Below are positions 1 to 9,462 of a DNA stretch of 64,000 bases, piece after piece. Source of the stretch: Prevotella sp. BV3P1. GTDB taxonomy: Bacteria; Bacteroidota; Bacteroidia; Bacteroidales; Bacteroidaceae. How positions within the stretch are numbered: position 1 is the first letter of the stretch; each line of letters opens with the position of its first letter. The position numbers and the translations under genes were made by a program. The stretch lies in assembly GCF_000479005.1 (NCBI RefSeq), contig NZ_AWXC01000041.1, positions 122,618-186,617 of the forward strand, written 5' to 3'. The notes beneath the pieces were generated by a model. That model searched no databases. It was not told the origin of the DNA and worked only from the letters and a program-made list of their open reading frames with translations.

Positions 1-806
1 TTATCCAAGTCGAATTCCTCCGGAGGGGTCTCTTTGCCAGCCATGAATCGGTCGATGCGCCCTTTCCAGGTGTCAAAGCGGTGGAACACAGAGCCAAACA
101 TGCTGGGATCTTTCTTTTGTTCCACCGTGGCTACCTGTTCAATGTGGTTTGGGTTGGCGTTTTCTTTCTCATGGTCTTTCCCCACAACCATTACCAGCGT
201 GAAGACAGTTAGAATCAACAATGTGACCACCCCCAATACCTTCCCAAGGATTTTGCCAGGTACCCGACCGATGATCATCATCATGAAGATGACCATACAC
301 AGCAACATGGCCGTGGAAAGATTCTCCACCATGATGAGCGGAATGATGAAAGCACTCACGATGAGAATGTATTTAAAGGCGTTTTTGTCGGCCCCATGCT
401 CGGTTTGCATGGCACTTAGTATCTGTGCGGTGGCTAGTACCAACGCTCCTTTGGCAATTTCGGAGGGCTGAAATTGTATGCCTACGATGCTAATCCATCG
501 TTGGGCGCCATTGGTAGACTGTCCTGCCAGTAAAACCGTTATCAGCGTGACGACGGCTATCAGTAGTAGGAAGGGGGTTACAATCTTGAAATACTTGCAC
601 TTGATGTTGAGGGTTACCACCATGGCAAACACGCCAACGAGCAGGATGCCCGTGTGCTTGAGGATGGGTGCCCAATAGTGTCCCCCCTTGTAAGTCAGTC
701 CGGCAGAGGCCGAATAGACCTCGATGACCGAAATGATGCAGAGGAAGAAGAAGACCATCCAGATGACCTTGTCTCCCTTGAAGATATTTCCTAACGTCTT
801 GTCCAT
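1..806 (-). CDS. ftsW: Cell-division lipid II flippase/polymerase FtsW, 3' end outside window
   Basis: SEDS-family membrane protein acting with FtsI in septal peptidoglycan synthesis. The reverse strand is open from the ATG at 806 to the window edge (about 268 codons). It starts MDKTLGNIFKGDK and runs through several hydrophobic helices, with the SEDS-type stretch NGAQRWISI followed by FQPSEIAKGALVLATA. An extended hydrophilic loop (DHEKENANPNHIEQ...) follows, as is common in Bacteroidetes FtsW. Its start codon shares one base with the murD stop codon (TAATG), so the two are translationally coupled at the end of the mraZ-murD operon. The C-terminal third is missing only because the window ends here. 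Confidence 0.93.
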   Translation of the reverse strand, partial: MDKTLGNIFKGDKVIWMVFFFLCIISVIEVYSASAGLTYKGGHYWAPILKHTGILLVGVFAMVVTLNIKCKYFKIVTPFLLLIAVVTLITVLLAGQSTNGAQRWISIVGIQFQPSEIAKGALVLATAQILSAMQTEHGADKNAFKYILIVSAFIIPLIMVENLSTAMLLCMVIFMMMIIGRVPGKILGKVLGVVTLLILTVFTLVMVVGKDHEKENANPNHIEQVATVEQKKDPSMFGSVFHRFDTWKGRIDRFMAGKETPPEEFDLD

Positions 807-2137
807 TACAGATTTCTTACCAACGTTTTAAACTGATCGCCCCGATCTTCCATGTTCTTGAACAAATCGAAGCTGGCACAACAGGGACTGAGCAGCACCG
901 TGTCGCCTGGTTTGGCCAACTCGTAGCATGCCGCCACGCAGTCTTTCATCGAGTGAGTGTCGCGAACCGGGATGCCCAAGTTGTCGAAATTGTCGTGCAG
1001 CTTGCTGTTGTCGGCTCCGAGATATACCAGTGCGACGCACTTTTCTTTCACCAAATCTTTGATTGGGCCATAGTCGTTTCCCTTATCCTTACCGCCCAGA
1101 ATGAGGATGGTGGGCGTTCTCATGCTTTCCAGCGCATACCAGCAGGCATCCACATTGGTGGCCTTAGAGTCGTTGATGTACTGTACGCCGCCCACCTTGC
1201 ACACCTTCTCCAAACGATGTTCCACGCCAGGGAAGTCGCTGAGGCTCTTCCTGATAACCTCGTTCCTGATGCCTGCGATGTCGGTGGCGATGCCTGCGGC
1301 CAGCGAGTTGTAGATGTTGTGCTTGCCGGTGAGTGACAGTGCCTCCTGTTCCATGTTGAACGGTGTGGGCTTCTCAATGGTGTACTCGCCCTCTTCGATG
1401 TATCCTATGGAGCCTTTCTCCTTCAGTTCGGAGAAGGGGCATTGCACGGCCTTGATGTCATACTTCTTCAATTCGCGCTTGATGATGGGGTCGTCGTTCC
1501 AGTAGATGAAGCTGTCTTGCGCGGTCTGGTTCTGTATGATGCGCATCTTGGCATCCACATAGTTCTGCATGCAGTTGTCGTAGCGATCCAAGTGGTCGGG
1601 GGTGATGTTCAGTAGGATGGCGATGTCGGCCTTAAACTTGTACATGTTGTCCAACTGGAACGAGCTCAGCTCGATGATGTAGTACTCGTGCGGGTCCTCG
1701 GCCACCTGCAGTGCCAGACTGCGCCCGATGTTGCCAGCCAGTCCGGCATCGTATCCAGCCGCCTTGAAAATGTGGTAAATCAGCGACGTGGTGGTGGTCT
1801 TGCCGTTGCTGCCCGTGATGCAAATCATCTTAGAGTGGGTGTAGCGCCCGGCAAACTCTATCTCGCTGATGATGCCGATGCCCTTTGCCATGGCCTTTTG
1901 CACCATCGGAGCCTCTTTCGGGATGCCCGGACTCTTGATGATTTCGTCAGCGTTCAGAATGAGTTCGGGGGTGTGATGCTTCTCTTCCCATCTAATGTTG
2001 TGCTCATCGAGCGTCTTCTTGTATTTGTCTTTGATTTCACCCATGTCAGACACAAATACGTCGAAGCCTTCTTTTTGGGCTAAGATGGCAGCTCCAACTC
2101 CACTCTCTGCTGCTCCGAGAATAACTATTCTTTTCAT
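806..2137 (-). CDS. murD: UDP-N-acetylmuramoyl-L-alanine--D-glutamate ligase
   Basis: Cytoplasmic Mur ligase that adds D-Glu to UDP-MurNAc-L-Ala using ATP. The 443 residues match the usual family length. Visible features are an N-terminal Rossmann segment (IVILGAAESGVGAAILA), the P-loop CITGSNGKTTTTSLIYH near residue 108, the central-domain stretch NITPDHLDRY, and C-terminal NDSKATNVDACWYAL and LILGGKDKGNDYGP, all typical of MurD. It lies between mraY and ftsW. It is separated from mraY by about 150 bp holding a tandem 22-bp repeat array, while its stop overlaps the ftsW start. No anomalies. Confidence 0.97.
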   Translation of the reverse strand: MKRIVILGAAESGVGAAILAQKEGFDVFVSDMGEIKDKYKKTLDEHNIRWEEKHHTPELILNADEIIKSPGIPKEAPMVQKAMAKGIGIISEIEFAGRYTHSKMICITGSNGKTTTTSLIYHIFKAAGYDAGLAGNIGRSLALQVAEDPHEYYIIELSSFQLDNMYKFKADIAILLNITPDHLDRYDNCMQNYVDAKMRIIQNQTAQDSFIYWNDDPIIKRELKKYDIKAVQCPFSELKEKGSIGYIEEGEYTIEKPTPFNMEQEALSLTGKHNIYNSLAAGIATDIAGIRNEVIRKSLSDFPGVEHRLEKVCKVGGVQYINDSKATNVDACWYALESMRTPTILILGGKDKGNDYGPIKDLVKEKCVALVYLGADNSKLHDNFDNLGIPVRDTHSMKDCVAACYELAKPGDTVLLSPCCASFDLFKNMEDRGDQFKTLVRNL

Positions 2138-2201
2138 GTTTTCTACTCCTTTTTTTTATTTACTTGCACCCACTAATTTGGCTGTTGTTATGGTTGCTTG
2201 T

Positions 2202-2289
2202 ACAAAGTCATTGACTTTGGCGCTTAATCTCCATGACTTTAGGCTCCAATCTCTATGACTTTGCGTGTCAATCTCAATGAGTTTGTAAC
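2202..2289. repeat. Array of four 22-bp palindromic units (array 1)
   Basis: Four consecutive 22-bp units start at 2202, 2224, 2246 and 2268. Each is a 17-18 bp core plus about 4 variable bases. Unit 1 has the perfect core CAAAGTCATTGACTTTG; the others read TTAATCTCCATGACTTTA, CCAATCTCTATGACTTTG and TCAATCTCAATGAGTTTG. The array fills the mraY-murD gap and touches the mraY stop codon. Similar arrays lie at 14118, 30991 and, decayed, about 54506. The units and spacing are seen directly; any function is unknown. Confidence 0.85.
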
Positions 2290-3557
2290 TATCTCACTTT
2301 CAGTGTGATGATGGTCATGGTTGCCAAGATGATGGTGATGATCCAAAAGCGAATGGTGATTTTCGACTCGTGTACGGCCGAATGAGGTTTTCTGATGAGG
2401 TATTGGCAGTCGGGATCCAGTTGCGAGTCCTGCGTACGAAAGTTGTCATGGATGGGTGTACGCTTGAAGATGCGTTGCTTTACCCCTTTGCGTTTGCCCA
2501 TTTTGTAGTAATATACTTGTAAGATGACGCTCAGACTCTCCACGAAGAAGATGCCGCACAGGATGGGCAGCAGCAGTTCTTTATGAATGATTACTGCACA
2601 AACGCCAATGATGCCGCCGATGGTCAGCGAGCCTGTATCGCCCATGAACACCTGTGCGGGGTAGGCGTTGTACCACAAGAAACCGATGAGGGCACCCACG
2701 AAGGCGCACATGAACACCACCAGCTCTTGCGAACCCGGTATGTACATGATGTTGAGGTACGAGGCAAACTGAATGTGCGAGCTGACATAGGCCAGGATGC
2801 CCAATGCCACGCCGATGATAGCCGAGTTGCCTGCGCACATGCCATCCATGCCATCGTTGAGGTTGGCACCGTTCGAAACCGCCGTCACCACGATGATGGT
2901 CATCACGACAAACAATATCCAACCGGCCGCTGTCTTGTATTTGCCACACCAACGCATCACGCCCGAATAATCTAAGTTGTGCCCTTTGACAAACGGAATG
3001 GTGGTTTTGAGCGACTTGCGCGCATCAGTTCGGTGCTTAATAACCATCTCCTTTCCTTGCTGTACGATGGCTAAATTTTCGTTGATCTTGACATCTGGCG
3101 ACGACCAAAGTACCAGTCCGACTATCAATCCGATGCCTACCTGTCCCACAATCTTGTATTTTCCTTTCAGACCTTCTTTGTTTTTGCGGAATATCTTGAT
3201 GTAATCGTCCATGCCGCCGAGGAACCCCAACCAAAGGGTAGTCACCACCATGAGGATGAGGTAGATGTTTCTGAGTCGGCCCAGAAGCAACACGGGGATG
3301 ATAATGGCGGCAATGATGATGACACCACCCATGGAAGGAACGCCAATTTTGTTGACACCAAAGGGGTCGATGGAGGCATCGCGCTGCGTCTCGGTGATTT
3401 GTTTCTTGCGCAGGTACTTGATGAATCGCTCACCAAACCAGGCCGAGATGACCAGTGAGAAGATGAGGGCAAGCAGGGCTCTGAAGGAGATGTAACCCCA
3501 GACATGAGCTCCCGAGATGCCGTATTGCTCTAATAATCTGAAAAGATAGTATAACAT
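2289..3557 (-). CDS. mraY: Phospho-N-acetylmuramoyl-pentapeptide transferase
   Basis: Integral membrane enzyme that moves phospho-MurNAc-pentapeptide onto undecaprenyl phosphate to make lipid I. At 422 residues it is longer than the roughly 360 of E. coli because of an insert after the first catalytic region (about residues 155-200, KINENLAIVQQGKEMVIKHR), which is usual in Bacteroidetes. Diagnostic motifs are present: SMGGVIII, FLGGMDDYIKI, NGANLNDGMDGMCAG and FMGDTGSLTIGG, with the catalytic aspartates in the last three. About ten hydrophobic helices can be seen. It follows murE after a 36-bp gap and precedes murD across repeat array 1. Confidence 0.97.
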   Translation of the reverse strand: MLYYLFRLLEQYGISGAHVWGYISFRALLALIFSLVISAWFGERFIKYLRKKQITETQRDASIDPFGVNKIGVPSMGGVIIIAAIIIPVLLLGRLRNIYLILMVVTTLWLGFLGGMDDYIKIFRKNKEGLKGKYKIVGQVGIGLIVGLVLWSSPDVKINENLAIVQQGKEMVIKHRTDARKSLKTTIPFVKGHNLDYSGVMRWCGKYKTAAGWILFVVMTIIVVTAVSNGANLNDGMDGMCAGNSAIIGVALGILAYVSSHIQFASYLNIMYIPGSQELVVFMCAFVGALIGFLWYNAYPAQVFMGDTGSLTIGGIIGVCAVIIHKELLLPILCGIFFVESLSVILQVYYYKMGKRKGVKQRIFKRTPIHDNFRTQDSQLDPDCQYLIRKPHSAVHESKITIRFWIITIILATMTIITLKVR

Positions 3558-3593
3558 GCTGTGTGCTGTTTGTTTTATTGTTCAATGACGATG

Positions 3594-5042
3594 CTACTGT
3601 GCAAAGATGTCGCGCAGCACTTCCTTGTCGTCAAAATGATGTTTCACGCCCTTGATTTCCTGATACGTTTCGTGTCCTTTTCCTGCAACAAGAACCACGT
3701 CTTGCTTCTGTGCCAGCATGCAGGCCGTGCGGATGGCCTCCTTACGGTCGACGATGGTCAGTACCTTTTTCAGGTCTTGCGCATCCAAACCCGCTAACAT
3801 GTCGTTGATGATGTCTTGCGGATCTTCAAAACGAGGGTTGTCACTGGTGATGATAACCTTGTCACTAAGCTGTACAGCCTGCTTCGCCATGAGTGGACGT
3901 TTGCCCTTGTCGCGGTTGCCACCGGCACCACAAACGGTGATGATGTGCCCCTTTCCGTCGACCTCGTGTATGGCCAACAGCACATTTTTCAATGCGTCGG
4001 GCGTATGAGCGTAGTCTACGATGGCTGTAAACCCTTCGGGCGACTGCAACGTGTCCATGCGACCGTTGACGGTGTGCAAGGTGCTCATGGCGATAAGTGT
4101 TTCTTCGCGTTGCTTGCCCAGCATGCGTGCGGCACCGTAAACGGCCAGCAGGTTGCTGACATTGAACTTGCCCGTGAACTGCACGCCAACCTCCTGACCG
4201 TCAATCTCCAGGTACATTCCCTGAAAATGGCATTCGATGATGCGCGCTTTGAAGTCGGCCATCGACTGGATGGAGTAGGTTTTGATGGTGGCTTTGGTGT
4301 TCTGCACCATCACCATTCCGTTCTTGTCATCAGCGTTGGTGATGGCAAAAGCCGACTTGGGTAGGCCGTCAAAGAATAATTTCTTAGCGTTGCGATAGTT
4401 CTCGAAGGTCTTGTGATAATCCAAATGGTCGCGTGTGAGGTTGGTGAAGATGCCTCCCGTGAAGGTAAGCCCGCCGATTCGCTTCTGTGCAATGGCGTGT
4501 GACGAACACTCCATGAATACATATTCGCAGCCGGCAGCCAGCATCTTGGCTAACAATTCGTTGAGCTCAATAGGATCGGGGGTGGTGTGGTCGGCAGGAA
4601 TCTCCTGCTCTTCGATAAAATTGCAGACCGTAGAAAGCAGTCCACACTTGTGTCCCAACTTTCTGAAGAGATAATATAATAAGGTGGCAACGGTGGTCTT
4701 TCCGTTGGTACCTGTGACACCTACTAACTTGAGGTGTTTGGATGGGTCGCCAAAAAAGCGGGTGGCAACTTTCCCTACTTCGTCTTCTGTGGATTTTACC
4801 ACAGCGTAGGTGACGTTTGGTTGTGGCTGTTGTGGCGCTTCTTCACATAAGATGGCGGCGGCTCCCAGCTCTATGGCTTTGGGTATGTATTGATGACCGT
4901 CCACCTGTGTGCCTTTGATAGCTACGAATAGGTTGCCCTCTTTTACTTTGCGGGAGTCGATCTCCACGCCTGTGATGTTGACATTGGCTTCGCCGATGAT
5001 GGCAGATGTCTTGATGCCTTGAATCAATTCACTGAATGTCAT
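3594..5042 (-). CDS. murE: UDP-MurNAc-L-alanyl-D-glutamate--2,6-diaminopimelate ligase
   Basis: Cytoplasmic Mur ligase adding the third stem-peptide residue; 482 residues, normal length. The P-loop [18 protein letters not shown] is near residue 108. The central domain has [18 protein letters not shown] and [12 protein letters not shown]. The C-terminal domain carries [10 protein letters not shown], and the DNPR signature marks enzymes that use meso-diaminopimelate rather than lysine, so a DAP-type cell wall is inferred. It lies between the ftsI gene (44-bp gap) and mraY in the same minus-strand operon. Confidence 0.97.
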   Translation of the reverse strand: MTFSELIQGIKTSAIIGEANVNITGVEIDSRKVKEGNLFVAIKGTQVDGHQYIPKAIELGAAAILCEEAPQQPQPNVTYAVVKSTEDEVGKVATRFFGDPSKHLKLVGVTGTNGKTTVATLLYYLFRKLGHKCGLLSTVCNFIEEQEIPADHTTPDPIELNELLAKMLAAGCEYVFMECSSHAIAQKRIGGLTFTGGIFTNLTRDHLDYHKTFENYRNAKKLFFDGLPKSAFAITNADDKNGMVMVQNTKATIKTYSIQSMADFKARIIECHFQGMYLEIDGQEVGVQFTGKFNVSNLLAVYGAARMLGKQREETLIAMSTLHTVNGRMDTLQSPEGFTAIVDYAHTPDALKNVLLAIHEVDGKGHIITVCGAGGNRDKGKRPLMAKQAVQLSDKVIITSDNPRFEDPQDIINDMLAGLDAQDLKKVLTIVDRKEAIRTACMLAQKQDVVLVAGKGHETYQEIKGVKHHFDDKEVLRDIFAQ

Positions 5043-5085
5043 ATAGGTAATTTCTTATAAATGTTACTATAGTGTATTGCCAAAT

Positions 5086-7242
5086 CTATTGTAATGTCAG
5101 GTGGCATACGTCGCCTTTCTTGATGCAATGGCCTGGTTCCAGACTCTGACTGGTCACCTTTCCACGTCCGTCGAGCTTGACTTTGACGCCTCGGCTCTCC
5201 AAGATATAAACGGCATCACGCGCCCCCATACCCTCAACATTGGGGATGAATTTGTGTCCATGCACCTTTACTTTCCTGAGTTTGACAACCGTGTTGTTCT
5301 GTATTTCTGCAGAACCCCAGATGGGATTGCCCTTGGTGTACGAGCCAGACCAATCTTGATTGGCATTGATTCCTAAGTGACTGAGCACGTAGTTGGCTGC
5401 GAGGATATTGCCATTCTTTACTTCTGGCAACATAATGGATGTGGAGTCTTTGGCATCTTTAACGTCAAGTTTAAGGTCTTGAGCCATAATTCCCTCTGAA
5501 ATGTGATGAAACACGACACCGCTCATGCCACCCCCTGATGCGGGAAGTCCCGACTTCTGGATGCAAACGATGCAGCTGTAGCGTGGGTCGTTGGCGGGGA
5601 AATAGCCAGCAAAACTCAGCAAGTAGTTGGTTCGTCCTACCTTATATCCACCCGAACCCTGTGAGATTTGTGCGGTACCAGTCTTGCCAGCCACCTTGAA
5701 AGATGGTGATCCGGCTTTCTTACCCAATCCTTGGCTGACCACATGTTCAAGTATGGTTTGAATTTCACCAAGCGTTTTGGGCTTACATATCTGTGAGCGG
5801 AGTACCTTGGGCGGGAACTCTATTAGCACTTCTCCATTTTTCACCACCTTTTTTACAAAGCGCGGTTGCATCATCTTGCCGTTGTTGGCGATGGCATTGT
5901 AAAACGTTAGCATGGAAATAGGTGGAATCTGTGTTTCGTATCCGATGCTCATCCAGGGCAAAGCTGTCTTGCTCCAGTTGAGCCATTGGCCGCGGTCGTT
6001 TTTCTTGGGCAGACGGATGACAGCAGGAGATGAACCCACAAGCGGGATATTCAGGTTGTCCGCCAAGCCTGTTCGATAGATTCCTCGCACGAATTTCTCG
6101 GGATGATCTTTATAATTGTCATCGACGATGCGGCTGACACCGATATTAGAGCTGTATAAAAGAGTCTGTGGAAGCGTTAACAAACCATAGCCACCCTTAC
6201 GCCAGTTGTGGTCTTTCATCTGCCTGCCATACATCGGCCAAACGCCACTGGCAGTCTCTACTCTGGCCGTGGTGTCCACAACTCCATCGTCTAATGCGAC
6301 CATGATTGAGGCAACTTTAAACACAGATCCTGGTTCCAGCAGGTCGCTGACGGCATGATTCTTTACTTCCCGGTATTCACCATCAAAGCATTTCTCCATG
6401 TTGACGATGGCCTTGATGTCACCGGTAGCCACCTCCATGACCAGTGCCACGCCAACATTTCCATTGATTTTCTTCAACTCGTCGATGACAGCTCTTTCCG
6501 CAAGGTCTTGCATGCCAACGTCAATGGTTGTGACAATGTCTGCCCCATCGACAGGAGGCGTGTCCATGATGTCAAGAAACTTGTTGAGAACCTTGCGGCG
6601 ATGCACGATTCCATTCTTCCCACGGAGAATGGAGTCGTAGGACAACTCAAGTCCAAATCGCGCCGTGTCTTTAGCTCCATACATGGCACCCACGGTCCTA
6701 CCAGCCAGCGAACCATAGGGGCGTTGTCGCGCATTGAATTCTTCGTAATGGAAACCACTGGAATATTTAGAAAGATTGAACAACGGCAACGCTTTCACAT
6801 CTGTGAAAGTGTTGTAGTCGATGCGCTTATTCCAAATAGGCCAGTGACGGCTTTGCTTCTTTCTTCCCTTTTCCAGTTCTGCTCTAAATGCATGCGCAGG
6901 CTTTTCTGGAAAGATGGCTGCCAGGCCTTGACAGATAGAATCAATCTTCTCATCCCACAGCGTGTCGGTTTTTGATTCATGCAAGGTTTTGAAGTCTATG
7001 TACACTTTAAACTCGGGTAATGAACTGGCCATGAGTTCACCATTGCAGCTAAGAATGTTGCCTCGCATAGGCTTGATGTCTACGCTATCGCGCTTTACGC
7101 GATTAGCCACTTTAGTCCAATAGGTACGCTTGGCAGTCATGATATAAACTGTTTTGCCAACCACGGCAAGTGCTATCAGTGTCATCATGATGGCGAGGGC
7201 ACTGTAGCGGGGCATTATCTTTTTATAATCAAACTTATTCAT
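5086..7242 (-). CDS. ftsI: Septal penicillin-binding protein 3 (transpeptidase) with one PASTA domain
   Basis: Class B PBP, a transpeptidase partner of FtsW; 718 residues. It has one N-terminal membrane helix (about residues 13-35), a PBP dimerisation domain, then transpeptidase motifs: LEPGSVFKVAS (SxxK nucleophile), YSSNIG (SxN) and AGKTGTAQ (KTG). The last 60 residues (PNVEGMGARDAVYILES...) form a single PASTA domain, common in Bacteroidetes FtsI. The start overlaps the end of the ftsL-like gene by 4 nt. A paralogue such as PBP2 is excluded by the location in the division cluster and by the PASTA tail. Confidence 0.95.
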   Translation of the reverse strand: MNKFDYKKIMPRYSALAIMMTLIALAVVGKTVYIMTAKRTYWTKVANRVKRDSVDIKPMRGNILSCNGELMASSLPEFKVYIDFKTLHESKTDTLWDEKIDSICQGLAAIFPEKPAHAFRAELEKGRKKQSRHWPIWNKRIDYNTFTDVKALPLFNLSKYSSGFHYEEFNARQRPYGSLAGRTVGAMYGAKDTARFGLELSYDSILRGKNGIVHRRKVLNKFLDIMDTPPVDGADIVTTIDVGMQDLAERAVIDELKKINGNVGVALVMEVATGDIKAIVNMEKCFDGEYREVKNHAVSDLLEPGSVFKVASIMVALDDGVVDTTARVETASGVWPMYGRQMKDHNWRKGGYGLLTLPQTLLYSSNIGVSRIVDDNYKDHPEKFVRGIYRTGLADNLNIPLVGSSPAVIRLPKKNDRGQWLNWSKTALPWMSIGYETQIPPISMLTFYNAIANNGKMMQPRFVKKVVKNGEVLIEFPPKVLRSQICKPKTLGEIQTILEHVVSQGLGKKAGSPSFKVAGKTGTAQISQGSGGYKVGRTNYLLSFAGYFPANDPRYSCIVCIQKSGLPASGGGMSGVVFHHISEGIMAQDLKLDVKDAKDSTSIMLPEVKNGNILAANYVLSHLGINANQDWSGSYTKGNPIWGSAEIQNNTVVKLRKVKVHGHKFIPNVEGMGARDAVYILESRGVKVKLDGRGKVTSQSLEPGHCIKKGDVCHLTLQ

Positions 7243-7727
7243 TCTGCAGGAACTGTGATGATGTATGGTGGTTGGTTTGCTATTTTGAGGACGCTGTCCT
7301 TATTGTTCTTTAACATTTCGAGCACGTTGCTCTCTCTGCTCTTTTCCGTTAGTTGGCTACTGGTAGACAGTGCTTTGTATCTGGCATCTTGCAACTCTTT
7401 CTGTAACTGGTCAATTTCAATGAGGTTTTGCTGCACGCTGTATCGGTTTGAGATGTAGATGATGATGAAAAAAGTGATGAGCAGTACCACCCAGATTTGC
7501 TTGCGGATGGTGGAAGTAGTCAAAATGTCTCCGCCAAGAATCTTCTTCAAAGTGAAATTCTTGGACAGTGGAGCCTCTTCTTCCGTGGCTTGCTCTAAGA
7601 TAACTTCCTTGAGCGTTGGACCTTCATCTGCAACTTTCTTTTGGTTGGTCGCAGATTCTTCCGGTTGTTTCTCCTCCGAAACTGATACGGTGGGTTGTGA
7701 TTCTATGTCTAAATCTTCTTTTTTCAT
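7239..7727 (-). CDS. FtsL-like division protein (single-pass, coiled coil)
   Basis: A 162-residue bitopic protein: acidic cytoplasmic N-terminus (1-70), one membrane helix near IRKQIWVVLLITFFIIIYIS (about 82-101), and a short periplasmic coiled coil (QQNLIEIDQLQKELQDAR). This is the organisation of FtsL, which with FtsB and FtsQ activates FtsWI. Position is the main evidence: it lies between rsmH and ftsI, where ftsL is found, with 4-nt overlaps on both sides. Sequence conservation in FtsL is poor, so the family is inferred from topology and synteny. Confidence 0.8.
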   Translation of the reverse strand: MKKEDLDIESQPTVSVSEEKQPEESATNQKKVADEGPTLKEVILEQATEEEAPLSKNFTLKKILGGDILTTSTIRKQIWVVLLITFFIIIYISNRYSVQQNLIEIDQLQKELQDARYKALSTSSQLTEKSRESNVLEMLKNNKDSVLKIANQPPYIITVPAE

Positions 7728-8665
7728 TGTATCTTTTCGGCGATTCTTAGTTTAGCACTTCTGCTTCGTGGGTTTCGTTGTTGCTCATCCTCAGCAGGCA
7801 CAATCACTTTTTTGTTGATCAGTGAGAATGGAGTTGTTGTCTTTCCGAAGAAATCCTGCGTCATTTTTCCCTCCACATTGCCTGTCTTCATCATGTTTTT
7901 GACGATTCGATCTTCCAGAGAATGGTAGGTGATGACAGACAATCTGCCTCCTGGTCGTAGCAGTTGTTTGGCTCCTTCAAGCATTTCTTTTAAGGCTTCC
8001 ATCTCGTGATTCACTTCGATGCGCAGGGCTTGGAACAGCTTAGCCATGTCTTTCTTCTCTCGTTCTCTCTTGAACAGGGGTGCTGTGGCCTGAATGAAGT
8101 CCTGTGTGGTCACAATTATCTTTTCGGTTCGCGCTTTCACCAGGAGCGTGGCGATGCGCCGAGCGTTTCTCAATTCTCCATAGAGGTAGAACACATCGGC
8201 AAGGCGTTCTTCGCTGTATGTGTTCACGATGTCGGCAGCCGTGATGTCCGCTGTCTTGTTCATGCGCATGTCGAGCGGTGCGTCGAAGCGGAAAGAAAAC
8301 CCCCGACTTTCGTCATCAAAATGATGACTGGACACACCTAAGTCAGCTAATAGTCCGTCAATCTGCTCTATTTCGTAGTATCGCATCCAGTTCTTGAGGT
8401 ATCTGAAGTTTGATCGTACGAACGTAAAGTTGTCTTGTCGCAGCAGTTCATTGCCCGCTTGATGGATGTTTTTCTCTGCATCCAGGTCTTGGTCGAAGCT
8501 GAATAAGTGGCCATTTTTCCCCAGTTGGCGCAGAATCTGCATGGAGTGTCCACCGCCTCCGAAGGTCACATCCACGTAAATCCCATCGGGGTGGATGTTC
8601 AATCCCTCAACGCTCTCCTGCAAGAGAACCGGCACATGATATGTTTCTGCTGTCTTGATGCTCAT
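7724..8665 (-). CDS. rsmH: 16S rRNA (cytosine-1402-N4)-methyltransferase
   Basis: SAM-dependent methyltransferase (MraW) that modifies C1402 in the ribosomal P site; 313 residues, normal length. N-terminal YHVPVLLQESVEGL and the SAM-binding loop VDVTFGGGGHSMQIL (about 31-45) are typical, followed by LADLGVSSHHFDDESRGFSFR, FQALRIEVNHEM and SVITYHSLEDRIVKN. It lies between mraZ, 2 bp upstream, and the ftsL-like gene, the canonical order. Confidence 0.97.
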   Translation of the reverse strand: MSIKTAETYHVPVLLQESVEGLNIHPDGIYVDVTFGGGGHSMQILRQLGKNGHLFSFDQDLDAEKNIHQAGNELLRQDNFTFVRSNFRYLKNWMRYYEIEQIDGLLADLGVSSHHFDDESRGFSFRFDAPLDMRMNKTADITAADIVNTYSEERLADVFYLYGELRNARRIATLLVKARTEKIIVTTQDFIQATAPLFKREREKKDMAKLFQALRIEVNHEMEALKEMLEGAKQLLRPGGRLSVITYHSLEDRIVKNMMKTGNVEGKMTQDFFGKTTTPFSLINKKVIVPAEDEQQRNPRSRSAKLRIAEKIQ

Positions 8666-8667
8666 TT

Positions 8668-9138
8668 TTATTCAGTCTCTTTGGTTGGCTCTGCGCCTTT
8701 ACTCATGATTTCTTGCAGAGCCTTGCCAAACTCCTCCGGCTGCATGAAAGGATTCTTCGTTTCGTCGTTGCACCACATCTCTATTGTGTCGTCCATGCCA
8801 ATGAATTTCACAGCTTGTTCGATATTTGCCATTTTTAGGTAACGCTTCGGTATCAATAAACGCCCATTGGCGTCAAGTGACAGCAGTTCTACATTGGAAA
8901 CAAACTGACGGAAGATGATCTGTTCTTGCGCATTCCAGCGTGAAAGGCGTTTTCTCAAGGTGTCTAACTGTGCGTTCCATACCGATTCTGGATAGAGGGT
9001 AAGGCATGATTGGAACACGTCCTTTCGCAGAACGAGACTCTCTTCGCCTGCTACTTGCAGTACTTTCCTGAACGTTGCTGGCAAGAACACTCTGCCCTTG
9101 GCGTCTATCTTTGCTTCTATATTTCCTAAAAATCGCAT
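8668..9138 (-). CDS. mraZ: Transcriptional regulator MraZ
   Basis: First gene of the division cluster; 156 residues. It has two AbrB-like SpoVT halves with the signatures IDAKGRVFLPATFRK (about 11-25) and LDANGRLLIPKRY (about 87-99). In other bacteria MraZ forms rings and binds repeats in its own promoter to repress the cluster. The upstream region holds a -7 element (9174-9181). Obvious MraZ TGGG-type box repeats were not picked out by eye, though the minus-strand leader has two GTGGGG runs about 15 bp apart (9190-9206). Confidence 0.95.
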   Translation of the reverse strand: MRFLGNIEAKIDAKGRVFLPATFRKVLQVAGEESLVLRKDVFQSCLTLYPESVWNAQLDTLRKRLSRWNAQEQIIFRQFVSNVELLSLDANGRLLIPKRYLKMANIEQAVKFIGMDDTIEMWCNDETKNPFMQPEEFGKALQEIMSKGAEPTKETE

Positions 9139-9173
9139 GTGTACCTATTTATATGCAAATCAATATTTGTCGT

Positions 9174-9181
9174 CAAAGATA
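9174..9181 (-). promoter_or_regulatory. Promoter -7 element of the mraZ division operon
   Basis: On the minus strand TATCTTTG matches the Bacteroidetes -7 consensus TAnnTTTG. The predicted start of transcription is near 9167, leaving a leader of about 30 nt before mraZ. No good TTTG lies at the expected -33. Two GTGGGG runs lie just upstream and could be regulator sites. Confidence 0.55.
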
Positions 9182-9462
9182 CATATTTTTCCCCACACTT
9201 CCCCACTTTCATACATAAAATGATAAGAAAATTGTATTTTTAATTTATTTAACGTATTTTGTTCCCTTCAACTTCTCGATTCGATGGTTTCTACTTCTGT
9301 CAGATCAATCATTCAAAATGATATCTGTAACTTCCTTGAGACATCTGTTTCTTCGTGTGACAACGGGATAACAGATGAGATAATTTTTCAACATTTTTAC
9401 ATAAAAAAGCGGCATATTACAAAAAGTTATGCTATTTTTGCAAAGAAAGTTTTTTGACCTAA
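9182..9462. other. Divergent intergenic region between mraZ and the glsA-like gene
   Basis: AT-rich. It contains a plus-strand -7 element TATTTTTG at 9433-9440 for the downstream acyltransferase (start expected near 9447, leader about 16 nt). No RNA gene or repeat was recognised in the rest. Confidence 0.5.

Noticed and set aside
2202..2289. CRISPR-like array
   Set aside because: Units are imperfect, the variable part is only 4-5 bp, copy number is always four and no cas genes are present, so this and the similar arrays are not CRISPR.
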